From assembly GCF_042675725.1 (NCBI RefSeq), contig NZ_JBHTJN010000004.1, positions 186,001 to 250,000 on the forward strand: a DNA stretch of 64,000 bases, in the 5' to 3' direction. The notes under the pieces were generated by a model, which was given only the letters and a program-made list of their open reading frames with translations, did no database searches and had not been told where the DNA came from. Positions within the stretch are counted from its first letter, which is position 1. Every line of letters begins with the position of its first letter. The DNA is from Seminibacterium arietis. Its GTDB lineage: Bacteria > Pseudomonadota > Gammaproteobacteria > Enterobacterales > Pasteurellaceae. This document shows positions 38,370 to 45,831 of this stretch, one piece after another. Made by a program: the position numbers and the translations under genes.

Positions 38370-39337
38370 TACACCACCCTCTCAGCAATTCTTAGTACCG
38401 CACTTCTAGAACGAGGATTCGCCATAATTTCCTCATCTGTCGGCATAATTGCTTTACCTATCACTTTTAAAGTTTGATTACGTTGAATTTGATCTTCTCG
38501 TAAAGGTAAACCTTTAGGTATCATTTCACCTTTACTTTGTTTACGCATAAACTGTTTGACTATTCGATCTTCAAGAGAATGAAAACTAATAATAGATAAT
38601 CTTCCTTGAGGAGCTAAAACTTGTAACGCACTTTGTAAAACTTGCTCTAACTCACTTAATTCATTATTAATAAAAATTCTAATTGCTTGAAAACTACGAG
38701 TAGCAGGGTGTTTATGTTTATCTTTAAACGGTATTGATCTAGAGATAAGTTCTGCTAATTGCAAAGTTCGAGTTAAAGGCTCCGTACCATTTTGTAATGC
38801 ATTTCTATTATAATTAACAATAGCTTGTGCAATACGCTTAGCAAAACGCTCCTCACCAAAAGTTTTCAAAACCCAAGCAAGATCTTGTTCTGAAACTTGT
38901 TGAAGCCACTCAGCTACTGATAGTCCTTTAGTATTATCCATTCGCATATCTAATGGACCATCTTTCATAAAACTAAATCCTCGATTTGCATCATCAAGTT
39001 GTGGGGAAGAAACACCAAGATCTAATAAAATACCATCAATTTTCCCCACTAAATCTAATTTCTTACAAATTTCAGGAATTTGAGAAAAACTATTATGCTC
39101 AATTTGAAAACGAGGATCTTGAATTTGTGTCGCGACTTGTACCGCACTAGGATCTCGGTCAATGGCAATTAAACGAGAATTTTGTGGTAAACGAGATAAA
39201 ATCAAACGAGAATGTCCTCCCCGTCCAAAAGTACCGTCAATATAGACCGCTCTTTCTTTTAGTGCTAACCCATCAACCGCTTCGTGCAATAATACGGTAA
39301 AATGGTCGGAGGAAGAAAAATTATTCTGCTTACTCAT
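38369..39337 (-). CDS. rsmH: 16S rRNA m4C1402 methyltransferase
   Basis: Methylates C1402 of 16S rRNA; formerly mraW. The 322-residue protein has the cofactor-binding YIDGTFGRGGHSRLIL, the LLDLGVSSPQLDD stretch and the C-terminal LSIISFHSLEDRIVKQFM and NPRSRSAVLR motifs. It is second in the cluster after mraZ and overlaps ftsL. Confidence 0.97.
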   Translation of the reverse strand: MSKQNNFSSSDHFTVLLHEAVDGLALKERAVYIDGTFGRGGHSRLILSRLPQNSRLIAIDRDPSAVQVATQIQDPRFQIEHNSFSQIPEICKKLDLVGKIDGILLDLGVSSPQLDDANRGFSFMKDGPLDMRMDNTKGLSVAEWLQQVSEQDLAWVLKTFGEERFAKRIAQAIVNYNRNALQNGTEPLTRTLQLAELISRSIPFKDKHKHPATRSFQAIRIFINNELSELEQVLQSALQVLAPQGRLSIISFHSLEDRIVKQFMRKQSKGEMIPKGLPLREDQIQRNQTLKVIGKAIMPTDEEIMANPRSRSAVLRIAERVV

Positions 39338-39372
39338 TTTTATTTATCATCAAAGTAAAATTGGAAGATAAG

Positions 39373-39396
39373 ACGGCATATACGGAAATATGCCGT
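39373..39396 (-). other. hairpin between mraZ and rsmH
   Basis: ACGGCATAT (39373-39381) and ATATGCCGT (39388-39396) form a perfect 9-bp stem with a 6-base loop, in the 96-base gap between mraZ and rsmH. No T run follows on the minus strand, so it looks like an RNA processing or attenuation structure rather than a full terminator. Confidence 0.55.
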
Positions 39397-39433
39397 TTAT
39401 CTTTACTAGTGCCGCTATCATTTGTGATAAAAA

Positions 39434-39892
39434 TTATACTGATAGCATTTTTAAAACTTCAGATAATGCCAACTGTCCACTAGAACCTAACGCTATGTCT
39501 TTTTCAATTTGAGCCTGCCATTGTACATCGCTCCAAATCTCAAATTTATTTAACTGACCAACTAGCATAACGCTTTTTTCTAAATTGGCATGCTGACGTA
39601 ATAGACTACCAATTAAAATTCGACCTGTAGCATCTAATTCACATTCTGTCGCATAACCTAGCATGACGCGTTGTACACTACGTTGAGTAGGATCGAAGTT
39701 GGATAATTTATACAATCTTTGCTCAACAAGCTCCCACTCTTGTAAGGGATATAACAATAGGCAAGGTTGGCGAATATCAACTGTACAAACCATTGCTCCT
39801 TGACTATGTTCAATAATCTCAGCACGATAACGGGTCGGGATAGCAATTCTTCCCTTTGAATCTAAATTCACCGCTGACGCACCACGAAACAT
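39434..39892 (-). CDS. mraZ: transcriptional regulator MraZ
   Basis: SpoVT/AbrB-type DNA-binding protein that represses its own dcw operon. The start at ATG 39892 (MFRGASAVNLDSKGRIAIPTRYR) gives 152 residues, the normal size, and GGGGAAAG precedes it; 13 codons of upstream open frame are not needed. Two AbrB-like repeats are visible (NLDSKGRIAIP and ELDATGRILI). A four-repeat operator candidate lies 56 bases upstream. Confidence 0.96.
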   Translation of the reverse strand: MFRGASAVNLDSKGRIAIPTRYRAEIIEHSQGAMVCTVDIRQPCLLLYPLQEWELVEQRLYKLSNFDPTQRSVQRVMLGYATECELDATGRILIGSLLRQHANLEKSVMLVGQLNKFEIWSDVQWQAQIEKDIALGSSGQLALSEVLKMLSV

Positions 39893-39947
39893 AACTTTCC
39901 CCAATTTGATAATTTTGCGAGTTTCATTCATTAACTAGATAAAATAT

Positions 39948-39980
39948 CCATTTTTTACCATAAAACACCACTTATTACCA
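39948..39980 (-). promoter_or_regulatory. MraZ operator: four TGG repeats at exact 10-bp spacing
   Basis: On the minus strand TGG occurs at four positions exactly ten bases apart (CCA at 39948, 39958, 39968 and 39978 on the plus strand). MraZ is known in E. coli to bind TGGGN repeats separated by 5 bases, which is the same 10-bp period. The repeats lie directly downstream of the candidate dcw promoter, consistent with autorepression. Confidence 0.8.
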
Positions 39981-39989
39981 CTTTTCCTA

Positions 39990-40018
39990 AGTTTAGCCCT
40001 TGTTCACTCAAGTTGCAA
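39990..40018 (-). promoter_or_regulatory. promoter of the dcw cluster
   Basis: On the minus strand TTGCAA (40018-40013) and TAAACT (39995-39990) are separated by exactly 17 bases. The predicted start point falls just before the MraZ repeats, about 90 bases upstream of mraZ. Confidence 0.65.
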
Positions 40019-40060
40019 GAAATTAATAACAATCTATTTAATTTTCTACGAAAAAAGAAA

Positions 40061-40093
40061 AAGCCGTCTGAATAATCAAATCAAACGGCCTTT
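40061..40093 (-). terminator. terminator of cstA
   Basis: AAGCCGTCTGA pairs with TCAAACGGCCTTT, with a small mismatch and bulge. The minus strand continues into TTTTTCTTTTTT. It lies 20 bases after the cstA stop and insulates the mraZ promoter. Confidence 0.8.
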
Positions 40094-40112
40094 CAAATAT
40101 AAATTAAAAAAA

Positions 40113-41621
40113 CTAACTTTCGTTTCCTTCATCCGTCGTTAAAGGTTTTAATAAAGTTAAGAACGCTAATGCAACAACAGCCGCTACAATAATGCCGCCC
40201 CATACAGATAATTGGTAATCTAAACCTAACCCAATGCCTGCATTCAAAATGAAAGTTGAACAAACTGCTGTCATAAAAATAGCAGGGATCGTTGCCAACC
40301 AGTGAAATTTTCTATTGCGATATAAAAATGCAGCCCCAACCCATAAAGTAACTGTTGCTGTAGTTTGATTTGCCCAACCGAAATAACGCCATAAAATGGA
40401 AAAATCAATGGTTGATACAAAATAACCAATAGCAAATAGAGGAATAGCAATCGTTAAACGTTTTACTAAATTACGCTGTTCATATTTAAAAAAATCCGCA
40501 ATTAATAAGCGAGCAGCTCGGAATGCTGTATCTCCTGATGTTATAGGTAAAATGACTACACCTAACACGGCTAAAATACCACCGAAAAATCCTAACATGC
40601 CAACTGCTGAGTCATAAACAACTTTAGCGGGAGTTCCAGCTTTAATTGCTTCTACTAAAGTTGCTTGATCATCATAGAAACTTAAGCCAACCATACACCA
40701 AATTAAAGCGATTACGCCTTCACCTATCATTGCTCCATAAAAAATAAAACGTCCTTCTTTCTCATTTTGAGTACAGCGAGCCATCAGCGGAGACTGCGTT
40801 GCATGGAAACCTGAAACAGCTCCACAAGCAATCGTAATAAATAGAATTGGCCAAATCGGTAAATTAGATGGATGCATATTTTTAAAGAAATCAAATACAC
40901 TAATGTCTGTACCTACGGTTCTAAAAAACGGGATCCCTTCAAAAATTAAACCAAATAACATACCGCACGTCATAAATAGCAGTAATGCGCCAAAAAGAGG
41001 ATAAATACGCCCAATAATTTTATCAATTGGAACAAGTGTTGCGATAATATAATAAACAAAAATAATTGCTGTCCAAAGAGCTAAAATGCTCCCTTTACTA
41101 GCACCTGCTTCATCATTTACTGCGGCAACACCTACTGACCCAGAATTCATCAAATCTGTAGTAATATTTGTCAATAAAGAAGCTGGACTCGCTACAAACA
41201 CGACACCCACAAGTAACAATAATAGAATTGCTAACACATTCATAAAATGTTTTGCGGGGTTACCTAAATATTTTCCTGCTAAATAAGGAATATTCGCTCC
41301 ACCATTACGAATACTTAACATTCCTGTTAAATAATCATGTACTGCCCCTGCAAATACACAACCAAACACAATCCATAACATTGCGACAGGTCCATACAAT
41401 GCACCTAAAATAGGACCAAAAATTGGACCAGTCCCGGCAATATTTAACAGTTGAATTAACCAAATTTTCTTTTTAGACATTGGCACGTAATCTACACCAT
41501 CTTGCATTGATAATGCAGGTGTCTTACGTGTTGGATTAATCACAAAAATCTTCTCTATGAGTTTACTATAGAAAAAATACCCCATAAGAAGTAAAAGGAC
41601 ACACAAAAAAAACCACAACAT
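40113..41621 (-). CDS. cstA: CstA-family transporter (carbon starvation protein A, short form)
   Basis: Polytopic inner-membrane protein of the CstA family, members of which take up peptides or pyruvate during starvation. The 502-residue protein has a CstA N-terminal domain (NIAGTGPIFGPILGALYGPVAML and GAVHDYLTGMLSIRNGG are characteristic) and about 13 membrane helices. It is clearly shorter than E. coli CstA or BtsT (about 700 residues). The substrate cannot be assigned from sequence. A strong terminator-like hairpin lies only about 30 bases before its start. Confidence 0.9.
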   Translation of the reverse strand: MLWFFLCVLLLLMGYFFYSKLIEKIFVINPTRKTPALSMQDGVDYVPMSKKKIWLIQLLNIAGTGPIFGPILGALYGPVAMLWIVFGCVFAGAVHDYLTGMLSIRNGGANIPYLAGKYLGNPAKHFMNVLAILLLLLVGVVFVASPASLLTNITTDLMNSGSVGVAAVNDEAGASKGSILALWTAIIFVYYIIATLVPIDKIIGRIYPLFGALLLFMTCGMLFGLIFEGIPFFRTVGTDISVFDFFKNMHPSNLPIWPILFITIACGAVSGFHATQSPLMARCTQNEKEGRFIFYGAMIGEGVIALIWCMVGLSFYDDQATLVEAIKAGTPAKVVYDSAVGMLGFFGGILAVLGVVILPITSGDTAFRAARLLIADFFKYEQRNLVKRLTIAIPLFAIGYFVSTIDFSILWRYFGWANQTTATVTLWVGAAFLYRNRKFHWLATIPAIFMTAVCSTFILNAGIGLGLDYQLSVWGGIIVAAVVALAFLTLLKPLTTDEGNES

Positions 41622-41650
41622 AATAATCCTCTACAATTTAAGACCAAAAA

Positions 41651-41682
41651 AATACGTTTACTCTCTATTGAGCAAACGTATT
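41651..41682 (-). terminator. terminator-like hairpin just upstream of cstA
   Basis: A 13-bp stem with one mismatch (41651-41663 with 41670-41682) and a 6-base loop is followed on the minus strand by seven T residues. It ends about 30 bases before the cstA ATG. It may end the tmcA operon. It leaves no room for a normal cstA promoter downstream, so an attenuator is also possible. Confidence 0.8.
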
Positions 41683-41756
41683 CTATTGATTTGTTATAAT
41701 TAAGTAAATAAAAGCAATTGTAGGTTAATAGAAATATTCTCAAAACGAGAGATACA

Positions 41757-41927
41757 TCACATTTTATTGTTAGTTTTTTTATCGTCTATATCACATTCAT
41801 CATCAAATCTTACTAAAGGCACACAGCTTCGACAAGCTCCATTATCTACGCCCAGTTGCTCACAAAGTTCATTATATTTTGCTATGATTTTACGAAACCA
41901 ATTTTTTGAAGGGTTATTTTCTGTCAT
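41757..41927 (-). CDS. small cysteine-containing protein, possibly DUF5363
   Basis: A 56-residue protein starting at ATG 41927, with AAGGTGAC as ribosome binding site three bases before it. The sequence is hydrophilic, has no signal peptide or membrane helix, and contains LCEQLGVDNGACRSCVPL: a CxxC pair with another cysteine before it and one after, suggesting metal or thiol chemistry. It resembles a small Pasteurellaceae family that I recall as DUF5363; the name is tentative and the function unknown. It sits between tmcA and cstA and is probably the last gene of the tmcA transcript. Confidence 0.75.
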   Translation of the reverse strand: MTENNPSKNWFRKIIAKYNELCEQLGVDNGACRSCVPLVRFDDECDIDDKKTNNKM

Positions 41928-41978
41928 AATGTCACCTTGAATTGAAATTAAAGAAGAACAAAAATAATTCAAGTTAAA

Positions 41979-43949
41979 TCATAAAATACTGTGATATTTT
42001 TGCAACATTTCTTTTACTTCTTGCCGATATAAACTAAGCGTTTGCTTTCTCCCTAAAGTAAAATTTGACTTTTCTGCTATCATCATCGCATCACAATAAT
42101 CAGACAATAAACTATTGTCCGCTTCAACATATCGAAGTAAGCGACGAATAGCGGGCAATGTAGTCGATAAAGAGCGGTGAAAATTTGCAAAATTTTGTAA
42201 AGAAATCAAATCTTCTTCTCGCAAACACCAATCAATTGACGTAGTTGCGAAATATTTCGCTAAACAATGAAAAGAAAGTGAAATATTTCTTTTAAAATGC
42301 GAAATAGCTTTTTGGCAAAAATTTTCACCGCACTTTGATACTGCACGTAATGCAATGACAGAATAACACCCACTAGTTGCTTCTTGATTTTCCCCTACAT
42401 GGACAATGTTAAACCCACATTTTTGCCAAAACTTTGCTAATTCAGGAGTATAACCAAAGCTCACTGAAATGAAATCCACTTGGGAATTTTCAACGACTTT
42501 TTCTATTAATTTCTGTCCGATTCCTTTCTGCTGCCAAGCAGGAAGTAAAGCTATTCGTGAAATACGTTTTGATTGTAGCTTACAGGCTTGTGATAAATTC
42601 ATTTGATGACAAAGTTGTTGTGCTACTAAGTTTCCCCGAGGACGACGCACTCCTAATTGAATTTGCTTAATTAAGTTGAGATCTTGCATGTTGCCTTCAG
42701 CAACAGTCCATACTCCACCAATAACTTTTTGATCACATTCTGCTAGAGTAAAAAATTGATTTTCAGCATCAAACAAACGACGCAGATCTACAGGCGAAGT
42801 ACGATAATGAGCGGCTACTAATAAACCGTAAAATTCACAAAAAGCATTCTTTATAAGCAAATCTTGTTGCGAAAATTCGCTAATGTTAATTTTAGATTCA
42901 ATTTGAAATGGCTGCTTAGTAAGTTTATCTTCTGCATTAACCTGTAACAATTCATCAATAAAAGGCTCTATAGTATCATCTTGTCGCCAGCGTAAAGGTT
43001 TACATAATTCAAAACATGCTAAAGTGCGGTGATTTTTCTGCATAAATCGTAGCAAAAATCCACGTCCTGTACCTTCATAACTTTGCACCGTTGTAGTGCA
43101 AACAATACGGAAAAAATTTGAGATCAATTTTTGTAATAATGGAATGGGGAGCATGGCTGCTTCATCAATAATCAACCACTGAGTTTGATACTGCAATGGA
43201 TTTTTTTCAATTTGTTCGCATAATAAATCGGGAGCTATAAACTTGAGATTTTTATTAGAAAATTTTTGTAAAATTTTGACCGCACTTTTATTCGGGGCTG
43301 TCATTATTACAGAATCAAGATGACTCGCTAAAAATCCAGCTAAAGCTGACTTTCCCCTACCTCGCTTTGCTGTAATGACATAGATTTGTTGCTTAGCATT
43401 TAAAATTTGTTCGATAATTTCTCGCTGTTCTAGTGTCGGCTGTAGCGACAGGCTTTGCTTTATATTAATAGTATTTGGCGTTACCTTAAAATTCAAATTT
43501 GGATTTAAGGATAAACTTTGTTGGTAAATAGGAAATCGATATTTTTCAACAAGTTTTTGAAAAAAATGAATAAAATTTGGAGTCTTGCTTGCTTGGTTTA
43601 ATCCATTCCAACGCAAACTATCTTGATCAATTTGAGATCGAAGGCTTTCCCAGTGGTTAAATAATAAAACTAGCACCCCACCAGCCTGTAACGTCCCTAC
43701 AGCTATAGCTAAAGCCTCTAAATTTATTCCAACACGGGCATCATAAATGATACATCGATGTTCTTGTCCTAGCTGATTTCTAGCTTTATTAAAGGGGACG
43801 TGCAAGGTAGAAAATTCAACTTCAAAAAGTGGATAATTTTCTTGATAAAAAACTACCGCACTTAACAATTTAGAAGAAAAAATTTTATCTACTTGTTGAC
43901 GAAGCCAAACATCTTCTCCTACTAATAACGCAATTTGCCGAGCTAGCAA
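41979..43949 (-). CDS. tmcA: tRNA(Met) cytidine acetyltransferase TmcA, TTG start
   Basis: Makes N4-acetylcytidine at the wobble base of elongator tRNA-Met using acetyl-CoA and ATP. The 656-residue protein has an N-terminal DUF1726-like part, a RecD-like helicase domain with Walker A TAKRGRGKSALAG near residue 195 and Walker B WLIIDEAAMLP, and a GNAT acetyltransferase domain with RISRIALLPAWQQKGIGQKLIE. The only usable start codon in this frame is TTG at 43949, since TGA lies two codons upstream. It overlaps the end of ybeY by 7 bases. Confidence 0.93.
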   Translation of the reverse strand: MLARQIALLVGEDVWLRQQVDKIFSSKLLSAVVFYQENYPLFEVEFSTLHVPFNKARNQLGQEHRCIIYDARVGINLEALAIAVGTLQAGGVLVLLFNHWESLRSQIDQDSLRWNGLNQASKTPNFIHFFQKLVEKYRFPIYQQSLSLNPNLNFKVTPNTINIKQSLSLQPTLEQREIIEQILNAKQQIYVITAKRGRGKSALAGFLASHLDSVIMTAPNKSAVKILQKFSNKNLKFIAPDLLCEQIEKNPLQYQTQWLIIDEAAMLPIPLLQKLISNFFRIVCTTTVQSYEGTGRGFLLRFMQKNHRTLACFELCKPLRWRQDDTIEPFIDELLQVNAEDKLTKQPFQIESKINISEFSQQDLLIKNAFCEFYGLLVAAHYRTSPVDLRRLFDAENQFFTLAECDQKVIGGVWTVAEGNMQDLNLIKQIQLGVRRPRGNLVAQQLCHQMNLSQACKLQSKRISRIALLPAWQQKGIGQKLIEKVVENSQVDFISVSFGYTPELAKFWQKCGFNIVHVGENQEATSGCYSVIALRAVSKCGENFCQKAISHFKRNISLSFHCLAKYFATTSIDWCLREEDLISLQNFANFHRSLSTTLPAIRRLLRYVEADNSLLSDYCDAMMIAEKSNFTLGRKQTLSLYRQEVKEMLQKYHSIL

Positions 43950-44419
43950 TGTTCATTTTTCTCCGCTAAATAAGGATCTTCAAATCCTAAATTTTGCATA
44001 ATTCGTGTTTCAAGGCTTTCCATTTCTTCAGCATCAATATCTTCAATGTGATCATAACCAAGCAAATGCAGACAACCATGCACAACCATATGAGCCCAAT
44101 GTGCAACAAGCTGTTTATTTTGCTCTTTTGCCTCTTTTTCAACCACTTGACGGCAAATAACTAAATCACCGAGCAATGCCAATTCGACTTCATCAGGACA
44201 CTCGAAAGGAAAAGATAAAACGTTTGTTGGGCGATCTTTACCGCGATAAATTAAATTTAACTGATGACTTTCATCTTCATCGACAATTCGTACAGTAATT
44301 TCAGGCTCATTACATTGCGGTTGAATTGCCAATGTTGCCCAATATTCAATTTGCTCCAATGTAGGCAAGTGTTCTGTATTTTCTGTAGCAACTTGCAAGT
44401 CAACTATCACTTTTCTCAT
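43943..44419 (-). CDS. ybeY: endoribonuclease YbeY
   Basis: Zinc-dependent endoribonuclease for 16S rRNA 3' maturation and ribosome quality control. The 158-residue protein has the metal-binding signature HGCLHLLGYDH (three histidines) and the conserved YRGKDRPTNVLSFPFE. It lies 38 bases after mtnN and overlaps tmcA. Confidence 0.96.
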   Translation of the reverse strand: MRKVIVDLQVATENTEHLPTLEQIEYWATLAIQPQCNEPEITVRIVDEDESHQLNLIYRGKDRPTNVLSFPFECPDEVELALLGDLVICRQVVEKEAKEQNKQLVAHWAHMVVHGCLHLLGYDHIEDIDAEEMESLETRIMQNLGFEDPYLAEKNEHC

Positions 44420-44457
44420 TTTTTGTTCTCAATTTTTACTAAAACTGCGGTTAATTT

Positions 44458-45147
44458 TTACAAATTTTTCAACATTGCTAGCACCATTTCTGAAGATTGT
44501 TTTGCTGCTAACGGCAAAAACTCTTCAAAAGATACTGATGCACTACCATCCCCACTATCGGACACTGCACGTACGACTACAAAAGGTAGCTCGAAAGAAT
44601 GGCACACTTGAGCAATTGCGGCTGCTTCCATTTCTACAGCGATCACATCAGGAAAGTCGCTCTTAATTTGATCGATTTTATCATTGCTATTAATAAAAGA
44701 GTCACCTGAACAAACTAAACCAAACTGTACATTCAAGCCTTGTTGTTTAGCAATTTGAGCGGCAAGTGCGGTTAGTTTTTTATCAGAAATAAAACGTTTT
44801 GGACACGCTGGTAGTTGCCCTTTAGCATAACCAAATGCTGTTACGTCCGCATCATGATAAGCTGTTTCTGTAGAAATAATCACATCACCGACTTTTAATC
44901 CTGTCGCAACACCTCCCGCAGAACCAGTATTAATAACAAGATCTGGCTTAATTATCTGTAAAAGTGCTGTAGTTCCAATAGTTGCCGCCACTTTACCAAT
45001 ACCAGATTGCAATAAAGCAATCTCTTTACCATCGATTTTGCCTTGATAAATCACAAAATTAGCAATTTTTATTTCATTCTTTTCCGTCATTAAAGCTGAC
45101 AAAATTTCAACTTCTTGAGCCATCGCTCCTACAATACCTATTTTCAT
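44458..45147 (-). CDS. mtnN: 5'-methylthioadenosine/S-adenosylhomocysteine nucleosidase
   Basis: Hydrolyses methylthioadenosine and S-adenosylhomocysteine to adenine and the sugar; also feeds autoinducer-2 synthesis. The 229-residue protein has the family motifs GAMAQEVEIL, NTGSAGGVATGLKVGDV, the glutamate-rich VIAVEMEAAAIAQVC and VVRAVSDSGDG (catalytic aspartate). The ATG overlaps the stop of the upstream DsbA-like reading frame (ATGA). Confidence 0.97.
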   Translation of the reverse strand: MKIGIVGAMAQEVEILSALMTEKNEIKIANFVIYQGKIDGKEIALLQSGIGKVAATIGTTALLQIIKPDLVINTGSAGGVATGLKVGDVIISTETAYHDADVTAFGYAKGQLPACPKRFISDKKLTALAAQIAKQQGLNVQFGLVCSGDSFINSNDKIDQIKSDFPDVIAVEMEAAAIAQVCHSFELPFVVVRAVSDSGDGSASVSFEEFLPLAAKQSSEMVLAMLKNL

Positions 45148-45831
45148 TTAGCTTCTCTTTCTATTTTATTAAGTAGAAAATCCAACACTGCGAAACTATA
45201 TTCATCATTGTACAATGTGCTGGCAGTGAGTACATATTTACCATTAATAATCACGTATGGATAAGTGAATACACCATAATCTTCCGTCATTTTCACCGCA
45301 CTTTTCACTAATTTTTTCACTTGAGATGAGTGAGACAACTTTTCAAACTCTTGTAAATTAACTTGCTGTTGTGTTAACCAACTAGCAAATTGATTTTTTC
45401 GCATTAACTCAATAAAGCGACGTTTTTCCGATGTTTCAAATAACAATAAATCTGAAACTTGTAACGCATTTAGGATTTGTAATGTGAAAAAAATTTGTGC
45501 AGATTTAGTTGCCGTTACAGTTGCTACGGGCATTTCCACAAATACGACTTTATCTCGATTTATTTGACTATAAAGAGTTAAAATTTCTTGTGCGAAAGAA
45601 CATACTCGGCAATCATAATCAAAAAAAAAACTGAATCAGAATTTTATGATCTTCACGTTCAGGTAAATTAATCGGTTCCTGATAACTAAAATAATCTCTC
45701 CCATCTTGGAATGCTACTGCATCAGGCGTACTAGAGCTAGAATTTGATATTTTTTGTGCAAAAGCAGTAGAAATGCTAAAAAAATAACATAATCCCCATA
45801 AAATCCACCGCACTTTTTGCCCGTTCATCAT
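45144..45831 (-). pseudogene. DsbA-family thioredoxin-fold periplasmic protein, frameshifted at a T10 tract
   Basis: Two reading frames together make one DsbA-like protein of about 228 residues. The first (from ATG 45831 or 45828) has a signal peptide ending near STAFAQ and runs to LIQFFF, where a run of ten T on the minus strand (45621-45630) leads into TGA. With nine T the frame continues into DYDCRVCSFAQEIL, a thioredoxin-type CxxC active site, and joins the second frame with FTYPYVIINGKYVL (cis-proline region). So it is a +1 base in a homopolymer: a true disruption, a phase-variable or slippage-corrected gene, or a sequencing error. It is coupled to recJ upstream and mtnN downstream. Confidence 0.85.
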
